NCBI GenBank assembly: GCA_937907425.1
Contig: CALCIE010000006.1
Coordinates: forward strand, 1 to 64,000
Direction: 5' to 3'
DNA: 64,000 bases
From: ZC4RG42 sp003242425
Lineage (GTDB): Bacteria; Pseudomonadota; Gammaproteobacteria; Burkholderiales; SG8-39
This document shows, in pieces, positions 15,815 through 24,062 of the stretch (positions are counted from its first letter, which is position 1; each line of letters starts with the position of its first letter). A program made the translations under genes and the position numbers. The notes under the pieces are model-generated. The model ran no database searches, was not told the origin of the DNA, and saw only the letters and a list, made by a program, of their open reading frames with translations.

Positions 15815-17485
15815 ATGCGCGCAGTGATCGTCGCGGTGCTGGCCGTGGCCGCCATGGCCGCTTTCGCCTACTGGTGGCAGCTCGGACGCCCGGTCGAACT
15901 GACCGACGCCGCCGAGGAACGCTTCCAGTGCGTGTCCTACGCCCCTTACCGCCGCCCGGGGCACACGCCGTTCAATAAAGGCTTGGTGATCTCGCCTTCG
16001 CAGATCGAGGCCGATCTCGCCATCCTGTCCCGTCACACCGACTGCGTGCGTATCTACTCCGTCGATCAGGGCTTGTCCGAGGTACCGCGCATCGCGCGTA
16101 AGTTCGGCATGAAGGTGCTGCTCGGCATCTGGATCGGTCTGGACGATGAGAAGAACGAACTGGAGCTGGAACGCGCGCTCGGGATCATCAAACGCGACGC
16201 CGACGCGATCCGCGCGGTCATCGTCGGCAACGAGGTGTTGCTGCGCAAGGACCAGTCGCCGCGCTCGCTGCGCGCCTACATCGAGCGGGTGCGGCGCGCC
16301 ACCAATCTGCCGGTAACCTACGCCGACGTGTGGGAGTTCTGGTTGCGCTATCCCGAGGTCGCGGAGTCGGTCTCCTTCATCACCATCCACATCCTGCCGT
16401 ACTGGGAGGACGATCCGGCGCCCATCGATCTGGCCATCGAGCACGTGGTGGCGGTGCACGAACGCGTGCAGCGCGCTTTCCCGGGACACAGGATCTTCAT
16501 CGGCGAGACGGGCTGGCCGAGCGCCGGACGCAACCGCGACGGCGCCCAGCCCAGCCGCGTGAACCAGGCGCGTTTCATCCGCGAGTTCATCAACGCCGCG
16601 CGCCTGCACCGTTTCGACTACAACCTCATCGAAGCCTTCGATCAGCCCTGGAAGCGTCGCCTGGAAGGCACGGTCGGCGGCTACTGGGGGCTCTACAGCG
16701 CCGACGGCAGACAGAAGTTCCCTTTCAGCGGGCCGGTGATCGAACAGCCGGAGTGGCTGCGCGCGGTCGCCGCCGGCGTGGCGGGCGCGGTGGTGCTCCT
16801 GCTCGCGGCCTGGTCGAACGGTCCGCGTCCCGGCGGGCTGACGGTGATCGCGCTGCTGCTCGCCGGTTTCGCCTGCGGCTGCACGCTCGCCGGGCAATGG
16901 CAGGCGATCGAACACTCCAGCCGCGATTCGCTGGAGTGGTTCGTCACCGGCTTCTATTCGCTGTGCGCGCTGTGGCTGGCGGTCAGGCTGGCGCAGGCGC
17001 TCAACCGCTGGTTCGAGATCGGCGCCACGCCGCGCCCGGCGCCTTTCGCTGCGCTGGTACGCTGGTTCGCCACCAACGAGGACACCTACCGGCCGCTGGA
17101 ACGCTCGCTCGGGCTGCTGCGCACGGTGTTCCTGTTCGGCATGGCCGCGGTCTGCCTGCTGCACGTCTTTGATCCGCGCTACCGCGATTTCCCGCTCGCG
17201 CTCTACACCATCCCGGCACTCGGCTACGCGCTGCTCTCCTGGACGGCGCTCGCCCCGCCCCACACGGCCATGCGCGACCGGCGGCCGCACCTGCAGGTCG
17301 AGGAACGCTGGATGGCGTACTGGCTGCTGCCGGCGGCGGCTTGGATCGCGGTCTACGAAGGCCCCTACAACCCGCACGCCATGTGGTGGAGCGCGCTATG
17401 CGTAGTCTTCTCGCTCGCCGTGCTGCTGCCCGAATTCGTCGCCACGCGCCGGCGCCGTTACGCGGGCCAGCGTCAGCACGCTTAG
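15815..17485 (+). CDS. GH17-family membrane glucanase/transglycosylase, partner of glucan synthase
   Basis: An N-terminal signal-anchor helix (VIVAVLAVAAMAAFAYWW) is followed by a glycoside hydrolase family 17 domain (about residues 35-310). The acid/base Glu lies in VIVGNEVLLR (Glu140) and the nucleophile in IFIGETGWPSAG (Glu231). The C-terminal 250 residues contain about seven hydrophobic helices, so the GH17 domain faces the periplasm. The 556-residue design resembles rhizobial NdvC, which acts with NdvB in cyclic beta-1,3/1,6-glucan synthesis. The next plus-strand gene is the matching synthase. An antisense gene overlaps its last 90 bases. The start at 15815 has GGGAGAAG upstream. Confidence 0.82.
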   Translation: MRAVIVAVLAVAAMAAFAYWWQLGRPVELTDAAEERFQCVSYAPYRRPGHTPFNKGLVISPSQIEADLAILSRHTDCVRIYSVDQGLSEVPRIARKFGMKVLLGIWIGLDDEKNELELERALGIIKRDADAIRAVIVGNEVLLRKDQSPRSLRAYIERVRRATNLPVTYADVWEFWLRYPEVAESVSFITIHILPYWEDDPAPIDLAIEHVVAVHERVQRAFPGHRIFIGETGWPSAGRNRDGAQPSRVNQARFIREFINAARLHRFDYNLIEAFDQPWKRRLEGTVGGYWGLYSADGRQKFPFSGPVIEQPEWLRAVAAGVAGAVVLLLAAWSNGPRPGGLTVIALLLAGFACGCTLAGQWQAIEHSSRDSLEWFVTGFYSLCALWLAVRLAQALNRWFEIGATPRPAPFAALVRWFATNEDTYRPLERSLGLLRTVFLFGMAAVCLLHVFDPRYRDFPLALYTIPALGYALLSWTALAPPHTAMRDRRPHLQVEERWMAYWLLPAAAWIAVYEGPYNPHAMWWSALCVVFSLAVLLPEFVATRRRRYAGQRQHA

Positions 17486-17791
17486 CAGGAAGCCGATCGC
17501 CGCGTAGTCGTAGCAGTACAGCACCAGACCGGCCACGCCGAGGCACGCGCCGGCGAGCGCAAGACCGAAGCGCCGGATGAACAGTGACAGCGCGCCGACG
17601 AGCAGCGCAGCGTAGCCGATGCCGTTGAAAGCGAAGCTCGCGATCAGGGCGGCGCGCAACCGGCAGGCGAGCGTCGCCTCGTTGGCGCGGCAGAACTCGC
17701 CGTACTCGAAAGGCTCGATCCAGAGGTAGCGGGCAGCCAGCGCCGCCGCCAGCACGACTGCGATCGTTCCGAAGGCCTTGAATCTTCGCAT
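17396..17791 (-). CDS. Small membrane protein of unknown function
   Basis: The 131-residue product has about four hydrophobic segments (FGTIAVVLAAALAARYLW, ALIASFAFNGIGYAALLVGA, GLALAGACLGVAGLVLYCY, AIGFLLSVLTLARV). A charged tail ends it. No family is recognised. Its 3' end overlaps the convergent GH17 gene by 90 bases. The ATG at 17791 follows a GGGGACAGA stretch. It is divergent from the glucan synthase gene and could be co-controlled with it. Confidence 0.6.
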   Translation of the reverse strand: MRRFKAFGTIAVVLAAALAARYLWIEPFEYGEFCRANEATLACRLRAALIASFAFNGIGYAALLVGALSLFIRRFGLALAGACLGVAGLVLYCYDYAAIGFLLSVLTLARVTAPARGDEFGQQHGEREDYA

Positions 17792-18019
17792 TCTGTCCCC
17801 AAGTGTCGCCGCTGCCCGACACCGTTTCTGCGTCGGCGCCATATTTCTGCCACGATTGCGTCCATAGAATACGCGAACCGTCTCGGACGAGACGAGTCGT
17901 ATGCGCCGTAGGCAAGTTTCCTGCAGCGCTGTGGTCTCGCTGCGTGCTCGGGTTGCGTCCCGCAGGTCAGGGACGCCCACTCTTTTTGCAGCAAGCAATC
18001 ATTCAATGAGGTTCAAAGC

Positions 18020-20719
18020 TTGAGCGCACCAAAGTCACGCTCCGCCGTTTCCGTGTCGGCGATTGTCATCACCTTGCTGATCGCCGTCTTGAACGCCGGG
18101 TGGTGGGCTTTGAACAATCGCCCGAGCGCCCATCCGGATTGGACGGGCAAGGTGAACGGCCTGGCCTACAGCGGCTTCCAGCGCGACCAGGACCCGACCA
18201 AGAAGCGCTTCCCCACGCAGGACGAGCTGGCCCGGGACATGGCGCTGATGGCCCAGGTCACGCACCGCATCCGGACCTACACCTCCACCGAGAATGCCAC
18301 CGTGCCGTGGCTCGCCCGCGAAGCCGGGCTGAAGGTCACCGCGGGCGCGTGGCTCGACACGCGCGAAGAACACAACCAGGCCGAGATCCAGGCGCTGGTG
18401 CAGGCCGTGCGCGAGAACCCCAACGTCGACCGCGTCATCGTCGGCAACGAATCGATCCTGCGCGGCGACGTCGCCGTGCGCGACATGATCCGCTACCTGA
18501 AGCAGGTGCGCGGCAAGGTCAATGTGCCGGTCTCCACCGCCGAGCCCTGGCACATCTGGATGCGCTATCCGGAGCTCGCCCGCAACGTCGACTACATCAC
18601 CATCCACCTGCTGCCCTACTGGGAAGGCGTGCCGGTGAACGAGGCGGTGAACTACGTGCTCGACCGCTACTGGGAAGTGAAGCGCGCCTATCCGCGCAAG
18701 AAGGTGGTGATCGGCGAAGTGGGCTGGCCGAGCCAGGGCGACCGCCGCGACGGCGCCGTAGCTTCGGTTGAGAACCAGGCGGCGTTCGTGCGCGCCTTCC
18801 TCGAACGCAGCATCGAGCACGATCTGGACTACTACTTCATGGAGGCCTTCGACCAGCCCTGGAAGCAGGCGCACGAAGGCCGCGCCGGCGCCTACTGGGG
18901 CGTGTTCCACGCCGACCGCACGCCGAAGTTCCCGCTCGCGGGGCCAGTGGTCTCCGACCCGGTCTGGCCGGCGAAGGCGCTCGCCGCCTCGATCCTGGCG
19001 GCGCCCTTCATGTTCTTCTTCGCCTCGCATTTCCGCCGCTTCAAGTTCGCGGGCAAGTTCTTCTACTGCGCGCTGATCCAGGCGGCGGTGACGCTGCTGG
19101 TGTGGCTGGTGGGCGTGCCCTTCGAGTTCTATCTCGACTGGCTCGACTGGGCGATGTTCCTGCTGCTGTTGCCGGCGCTGGTGGCGATGATCGCCATCCT
19201 GCTCACCAACGCCTTCGAATTCGTCGAGGTGAAGTGGCGCCGCAAGTGGCTGCGCGAGTTCCATCCCATCGAGCGGCCGGACGCGCCGCAGCCGTTCGTG
19301 TCGATCCACCTGCCCTGCCACAACGAGCCGCCGGAGATGGTGATCCTGACGCTGGAGAGCCTGAAGCGTCTGGACTACCGCAACTACGAAGTGCTGGTGC
19401 TCGACAACAACACCAAGGACCCGGCGGTGTGGCGGCCGGTACAGGAATGGTGCGAACGGGCGGGCGAACGCTTCCGCTTCTTCCACCTCGACAACTGGCC
19501 CGGCTTCAAGGCCGGGGCACTCAACTTCGGCCTCACCCAGACCGACCCGCGCGCCGAAGTCATCGGCGTGGTGGATGCCGACTACGTGGTCGAGCCGGAA
19601 TGGCTGAAGGTGCTCACGCCGCACTTCGCCGAACCGAAGGTGGCCGTGGTGCAGGCACCGCAGGCGCACCGCGACTACGAGCACAGCCCCTTCCAGCGCA
19701 TGTGCAACTGGGAGTTCGACGGCTTCTTCCGCATCGGCATGCATCACCGCAACGAGCGCAACGCCATCATCCAGCACGGCACCATGACGCTGGTGCGCCG
19801 CCAGGCGCTGGAAGCCACCGGCGGCTGGGCGGAATGGTGCATCTGCGAAGACGCCGAACTGGGCCTGCGCCTGATGAATGCCGGCTACGAGCTGCGCTAC
19901 GTCGATGCGGTGCTCGGCCGCGGCCTCACGCCCGCGCACTTCAAGGCCTTCAAGTCGCAACGCTTCCGCTGGGCGTTCGGCGCGATGCAGATCCTCAAGC
20001 GCCGCTGGAACTGGCTCACCAAGCCCGGGCCGCTCGACGCGGGCCAGCGCTACCACTTCCTCACCGGCTGGTTCTCGTGGTTCGCCGACGCGCTGCACCT
20101 GGTGTTCACCGTCGCGGCGCTGCTGTGGACGATCGGCATGCTGAGCGCCCCGCAGTACTTCAACATGCCGCTCGATCTCTTCCTGCTGCCGGTGCTGGGC
20201 TTCTTCGTCTGCAAGGCCTTCTTCGGCCCGGCGCTCTATCGCGAACGCGTGAACTGCAGCTGGCTGGACGTGATCGGCGCCTCGGTCGCCAGCATGGGGC
20301 TGTCGCATGCGATTGCGCGCGGCATCTTCGCCGGCCTGACGCAGAAGAACGGCACGTTCGTCGTCACCGCCAAGGGGGTGAGCGGCGGCAACTGGCTGGG
20401 CGCACTGGCCCCGGCGCGAGAAGAGGCGCTGATGGGCTGCGCGCTCGTGGCGGGCGCCGGGCTCACGCTGGCCACCATGGGCGTGAACCACCGCGAGGCG
20501 CTGCTGTGGTCGGTGATCCTGGGCGCTCAGTCGATCCCGTACTGGTCGGCGGTGGTCTGCGCGATCATCTCCGCACGCGACGCCAAACGCAGCAAGCAGG
20601 CGAGCGCGCCCAGACTGGCGCCGGCGGCACCGCAGCCCGTGCCCGACAACGTCATCCCCATGCCGAGCCCGGTCGCGGCGCAGGCGGGTACCGGCATGGC
20701 GCGCGCCGGCGCGCATTGA
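18020..20719 (+). CDS. ndvB: Beta-glucan synthase: GH17 domain fused to GT2 glycosyltransferase (NdvB type)
   Basis: The 899-residue protein has an N-terminal helix and a GH17 domain (about 45-310; Glu144 in GNESIL, Glu233 in GEVGWPSQG). Membrane helices follow, then a processive GT2 domain and a C-terminal membrane bundle. GT2 hallmarks are CHNEPPEMVI, DAD at 519-521, CEDAE with ED at 610-611, and QRFRW at 647-651. This is the plan of Bradyrhizobium and Pseudomonas aeruginosa NdvB, which make beta-1,3-linked cyclic glucans from UDP-glucose. Translation appears to begin with TTG after TGAGG; a five-codon ATG frame (18006-18023) overlaps this start. It has its own terminator. Confidence 0.88.
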   Translation: MSAPKSRSAVSVSAIVITLLIAVLNAGWWALNNRPSAHPDWTGKVNGLAYSGFQRDQDPTKKRFPTQDELARDMALMAQVTHRIRTYTSTENATVPWLAREAGLKVTAGAWLDTREEHNQAEIQALVQAVRENPNVDRVIVGNESILRGDVAVRDMIRYLKQVRGKVNVPVSTAEPWHIWMRYPELARNVDYITIHLLPYWEGVPVNEAVNYVLDRYWEVKRAYPRKKVVIGEVGWPSQGDRRDGAVASVENQAAFVRAFLERSIEHDLDYYFMEAFDQPWKQAHEGRAGAYWGVFHADRTPKFPLAGPVVSDPVWPAKALAASILAAPFMFFFASHFRRFKFAGKFFYCALIQAAVTLLVWLVGVPFEFYLDWLDWAMFLLLLPALVAMIAILLTNAFEFVEVKWRRKWLREFHPIERPDAPQPFVSIHLPCHNEPPEMVILTLESLKRLDYRNYEVLVLDNNTKDPAVWRPVQEWCERAGERFRFFHLDNWPGFKAGALNFGLTQTDPRAEVIGVVDADYVVEPEWLKVLTPHFAEPKVAVVQAPQAHRDYEHSPFQRMCNWEFDGFFRIGMHHRNERNAIIQHGTMTLVRRQALEATGGWAEWCICEDAELGLRLMNAGYELRYVDAVLGRGLTPAHFKAFKSQRFRWAFGAMQILKRRWNWLTKPGPLDAGQRYHFLTGWFSWFADALHLVFTVAALLWTIGMLSAPQYFNMPLDLFLLPVLGFFVCKAFFGPALYRERVNCSWLDVIGASVASMGLSHAIARGIFAGLTQKNGTFVVTAKGVSGGNWLGALAPAREEALMGCALVAGAGLTLATMGVNHREALLWSVILGAQSIPYWSAVVCAIISARDAKRSKQASAPRLAPAAPQPVPDNVIPMPSPVAAQAGTGMARAGAH

Positions 20720-20739
20720 AGCGCGTGCCGCAACGGCAA

Positions 20740-20768
20740 ACCGCGGCTCGAGGCCGCGGTTTGTTTTT
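20740..20768 (+). terminator. Terminator of the glucan synthase gene
   Basis: The arms ACCGCGGC and GCCGCGGT, extended by A-T pairs, enclose TCGAG and are followed by TTTGTTTTT. Confidence 0.9.
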
Positions 20769-20836
20769 GCGTGTCCGTCCATGGACAGCACGGCGCGCCT
20801 TCCTTAGCATTCCGCCCGGATACCGGGCAGCGGCAT

Positions 20837-21100
20837 ATGGCCACATTCAAATCGAGAACCAAACTGCGGCCGTTCTGGGAGCGCGGCTACAAGTCGCACG
20901 GCTACTGGGCCGGCAAGAAGAAGCTCGGCGTGGTGCACCTGCAGGACAACGCCCCGCCGGAGGAGAAATACCGCTGGGAAGCGGGTACGCACGCCGGCTA
21001 CGCCGCCACCCTGATCGAAGGCAAGCGCGCGGTCGAGGCGGCGGTGCTGCTGGGCATTTCGCAACTGCCGCTGTTCGAGACCGAAGAAGAGTCGCGCTGA
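20837..21100 (+). CDS. Small basic protein of unknown function
   Basis: The 87-residue protein (MATFKSRTKLRPFWERGYKS at its start) is basic and aromatic in the first half (GYWAGKKKLGVVHL, EKYRWEAG). The second half is helical with an acidic end (LFETEEESR). I recognise no domain. It lies between the ndvB terminator and a convergent aldo/keto reductase, so it is a single-gene unit. Codon use is like its neighbours. The ATG at 20837 has only a weak GGGCAG ribosome site. Confidence 0.6.
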   Translation: MATFKSRTKLRPFWERGYKSHGYWAGKKKLGVVHLQDNAPPEEKYRWEAGTHAGYAATLIEGKRAVEAAVLLGISQLPLFETEEESR

Positions 21101-21167
21101 AGAAGATGCCGGAGCGGCTGGCGGCGCGCCGGCCTCACACGGCGGACGCGCCTGCGTCACGCCCCGC

Positions 21168-22013
21168 TCAAAGCATCGGCAGATAGCCCGGTTTAGGCCC
21201 GCGCGGGAAAGCCGCGTCGATACGCGCGATGTCGGTCTCGCTCAGCGCGATCCGGCCGCCGCCCGCGTTCTCTTCCGTGTGCTGCGGCCGGCCGGCCTTG
21301 GGAATGGTGACCACCGATTCGCGGCGCGTCAGAAAGGCGAGCGCCACCTGACGCGGCGTGGCACCGTGGGCGTCGGCGATTTCCTTCAGCACCCGCCCGC
21401 CCTTGGAACGCTCGTCCGGGAAGTCGCCGTGGCCGTAGGGGCTGTAGGCCACCACGGTGACGCCGTGACGTTCGCACCAGGGAATCACCGCGTGCTCGAT
21501 GGCGCGCTGCTGCAGGTAGTAGAGCACCTGGTTGCAGGCGATCTTGCCGGGACCGACGAGGTCGAAGGCTTCCTGCATGTCGTCTTCGTCGAAGTTGCTC
21601 ACACCCCAGGACAGGATCTTGCCGTCGCGCTTGAGCTGTTCGAAGGCCTCGAAGGTCTCGGCAAGCGGATAGCTCCCGCGCCAGTGCAGCAGATAGCAGT
21701 CCAGATAATCGGTGCCGAGGTGCTTCAGCGTGCGTTCACACGCGGCGATGGTGCCTTTGCGCGAGGCGTTGGAGGGCAGCACCTTGGAGACGAGGAAGAC
21801 TTCGCCGCGGCGGCCGGCGATCGCCTCGCCCACCACTTCCTCGGAAGCGCCCGAGCCGTACATCTCGGCGGTGTCGATGTGCGTCATGCCGAGATCGAGC
21901 CCCCTGCGCAGCGCGGCGACGGCCTCCTTGCGGCTGCCCGTCTCGATGTACCAGGTTCCCTGACCGATGACGGGCACGCTGCGGCCCGTCTGTCCGAACG
22001 GATGCTGTCTCAT
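21168..22013 (-). CDS. Aldo/keto reductase
   Basis: The 281-residue NADPH-dependent (alpha/beta)8-barrel oxidoreductase has the full catalytic tetrad: Asp47 and Tyr52 in HIDTAEMYGSG, Lys77 in FLVSKVLPS and His110 in YLLHWRGS. The cofactor phosphate loop is in VVTIPKAGRPQH. It most resembles the YeaE/YajO-like general carbonyl reductases. The start at 22013 is preceded by GAGGAAG. The frame continues open upstream through the DUF481 gene, but that part is shadow sequence. Confidence 0.92.
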   Translation of the reverse strand: MRQHPFGQTGRSVPVIGQGTWYIETGSRKEAVAALRRGLDLGMTHIDTAEMYGSGASEEVVGEAIAGRRGEVFLVSKVLPSNASRKGTIAACERTLKHLGTDYLDCYLLHWRGSYPLAETFEAFEQLKRDGKILSWGVSNFDEDDMQEAFDLVGPGKIACNQVLYYLQQRAIEHAVIPWCERHGVTVVAYSPYGHGDFPDERSKGGRVLKEIADAHGATPRQVALAFLTRRESVVTIPKAGRPQHTEENAGGGRIALSETDIARIDAAFPRGPKPGYLPML

Positions 22014-22072
22014 TGTTCTTCCTCGCGTGATCGGGTCGCCTATTATCGCCGACGCCCGTGCGCGGCACCGCG

Positions 22073-23146
22073 CTAGTTGAACTCGTAGCCCAGGCCGAGC
22101 AGCAGTGTGCGGTCGGTACTGGTGCGGCCCGGCGCGGGATCGCTTTCCCAGTCGAGGTTGAGCTGGGCCGTCGCCTTCAATCCGTGAGCGAGCGGCACCC
22201 GCACGCCCGTGCGGGTGTGCAGCACCGTGCCCCCGTCCCCGTTCAGGCCGTGATAGCCGTCCTGGTTGTGGAAGAGCTCCAGCGGCAGAGCGAGCAGGCG
22301 ATGGCTGATGTCGAGCTTCCAGCCGAAGGCCGCGAAATGTTCGTCCTCCGCCTCGTCGTGATCGATGGTGACGTAGTCGAGGCCGCCACGCAGCGCGATC
22401 TTGGTCACGTCGGTTTCGATCCACTGGTAACCGTAGCCGCCGCCGATCACGCTGCGGAGCTGGATGTCCTTGAAGCGGTCGCGCTCCAACGAACCCGCCA
22501 CATAGGCGAACATCTTGGGACGGAAGAACCAGTCGTAGTTGGTGTAGACACGGCCGTTGGACGCCGACACGTAGCCGTTGTCGCGCGCGCGCGTGCCCTC
22601 GCCGCCCAGCACGTAGCGCCACATCTTCGCGCGCACCGTGCCTTCGGCGTCGAAATGCAGCTGCTGGTTTTCGGTGTTGCCGCTCGCGTCCGAAAAGGCG
22701 AAATTCGCCCGGCCGGTGAGCCGGTAGCCTTCGCCCGATTCTTCGGGCGAGGGATTGATGTAGAGCACCTTGGCGAGATCGAGCGCGGCCCGCTGCGCCT
22801 CCTCTTCGTGCGCCGCCCCGGCCTCGGCATCGTGTTGCGCCGCGGCTTCGTGCACCACCACCGCCGCGCGCCCTTCGCCCATCGCCTCGAAGCGCGCGTC
22901 GTAGTCGGTGGCGTCGTCCAGGTACACGTTGACCGGCCGGTCGGTGGTCAGGGTGCGCACCGCGCTCCACTTCACAGTGATCACGCCCGCGTAGGGCGTG
23001 CTGAACGTCAGATCGTCGCCGCTCTTGTGCAGCACCGTGCCGGTGAGCACATCGCCGTTGACCAGTACCAGCCGGTCGGCCAGGGCGTGCGGCGCGAATG
23101 ACAGCAGGATACTCAACAAGGCGTATCGCAGGGCGCGTACGGACAT
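22073..23146 (-). CDS. DUF481 outer-membrane beta-barrel protein
   Basis: The 357-residue protein begins with a Sec signal (LRYALLSILLSFAPHALA). An SH3-like segment follows (LVLVNGDVLTGTVLHKSGDD). A DUF481/YdiY-type domain then ends in the aromatic-Asn tail GLGYEFN. Alternating amphipathic strands suggest an outer-membrane barrel of the salt-induced YdiY family; its function is not known. A short Ala/His/Glu-rich linker (HEAAAQHDAEAGAAHEEEAQ) separates the two parts. It is 59 bases upstream of the aldo/keto reductase on the same strand. Confidence 0.8.
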   Translation of the reverse strand: MSVRALRYALLSILLSFAPHALADRLVLVNGDVLTGTVLHKSGDDLTFSTPYAGVITVKWSAVRTLTTDRPVNVYLDDATDYDARFEAMGEGRAAVVVHEAAAQHDAEAGAAHEEEAQRAALDLAKVLYINPSPEESGEGYRLTGRANFAFSDASGNTENQQLHFDAEGTVRAKMWRYVLGGEGTRARDNGYVSASNGRVYTNYDWFFRPKMFAYVAGSLERDRFKDIQLRSVIGGGYGYQWIETDVTKIALRGGLDYVTIDHDEAEDEHFAAFGWKLDISHRLLALPLELFHNQDGYHGLNGDGGTVLHTRTGVRVPLAHGLKATAQLNLDWESDPAPGRTSTDRTLLLGLGYEFN

Positions 23147-23478
23147 ACTCGTCTCCGGAACGGTTCACGGCGAACCGCATGTGGCGGCGTGTCGGGCCAG
23201 GCCGACACCGCATAACGATCACGATGGATTGTTGCGAGCTGCAAGCCCCGCATGCGCGCGGGCTCGTGATTTGAACGGCCGATGCGTGTGACTACAGCGC
23301 CCTTAGGTTACGAACCGCCCCGGGTCGGCGCAACACAGACGCCGCGGGAATTTGAAGCGCTTCACGCCGGGACGATGAAATCGCGCCGATGCGAGCGCCG
23401 TCAGGACTCCAAGTACGCTCCGGACGGCGGGACGATGTGCGGGCGCAACGATGCCCATCCCGGGCCGGCCGGCAGACG
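23147..23478. other. 332-base intergenic region with nothing identified
   Basis: It lies between the start of the DUF481 gene and the end of msrA. I see no convincing reading frame, tRNA, strong terminator or repeat. It should hold the promoter of the DUF481 gene, but no box is clear. Confidence 0.5.
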
Positions 23479-24051
23479 TCAAGCGTTCTTCAGCTTTTCC
23501 ATGAACGCTTTTCTGAACTTCTGCACCTTCGGCTCGACCACGAACATGCAGTAGCCCTGTCCCGGATTGCGGCGGTAATACTCCTGGTGATAGTCCTCCG
23601 CCATCCAGAACACGCCCGCGGGTTCGACTTGCGTCACGATGGGGCGAGACCACAGCTTGGCCTCGCCCAGTTGTTCGATGAGCCGCATCGCGATTTCCCG
23701 TTGTGCGGGGGTGTGATGGAAGATCACCGAGCGGTACTGCGTGCCGATGTCGTTGCCCTGCCGGTCGAGCTGCGTGGGATCGTGGATGGTGAAGAAAACC
23801 TGCAGGATCTCCTGATAGGAGACGACTTGCGGATCGAAGGTCACGCGCACGACTTCGGCGTGGCCGGTGTCGCCCGTGCAGACCTGTTCGTAGGTCGGAT
23901 TGTCGACCGCACCGCCCATGTAGCCGGATTCCACCGACTCGACGCCCCGCAATTCGTCGTAGACGGCTTCCAGGCACCAGAAACAGCCGCCGCCCAGGGT
24001 GGCGACTTCGCGGCCGGCCGGGATCTCGTCGGGTGGAATGGCTCTGCCCAT
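23479..24051 (-). CDS. msrA: Peptide methionine sulfoxide reductase A
   Basis: MsrA repairs methionine-S-sulfoxide in proteins. The 190-residue product has the active motif GCFWC (Cys23 and Cys26), GYMGGAVDNPTYEQVCTGDT, and the HDPTQLDRQGNDIGTQYRS signature. AEDYHQEYY is also typical. A second Cys near the C-terminus (GQGYCMFVVEPK) is the likely resolving residue. AAAGGA six bases before the ATG at 24051 fixes the start. A GTG at 24066 is in the same frame but overlaps the stop of the upstream 5'-nucleotidase gene, with which it is probably co-transcribed. Confidence 0.97.
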   Translation of the reverse strand: MGRAIPPDEIPAGREVATLGGGCFWCLEAVYDELRGVESVESGYMGGAVDNPTYEQVCTGDTGHAEVVRVTFDPQVVSYQEILQVFFTIHDPTQLDRQGNDIGTQYRSVIFHHTPAQREIAMRLIEQLGEAKLWSRPIVTQVEPAGVFWMAEDYHQEYYRRNPGQGYCMFVVEPKVQKFRKAFMEKLKNA

Positions 24052-24062
24052 GTCGTGTCCTT

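Noticed and set aside
21168..23222. Long fusion of aldo/keto reductase with an upstream domain
   Set aside because: The open frame upstream of 22013 is antisense-like shadow of the DUF481 gene; the reductase has its own start and ribosome site.
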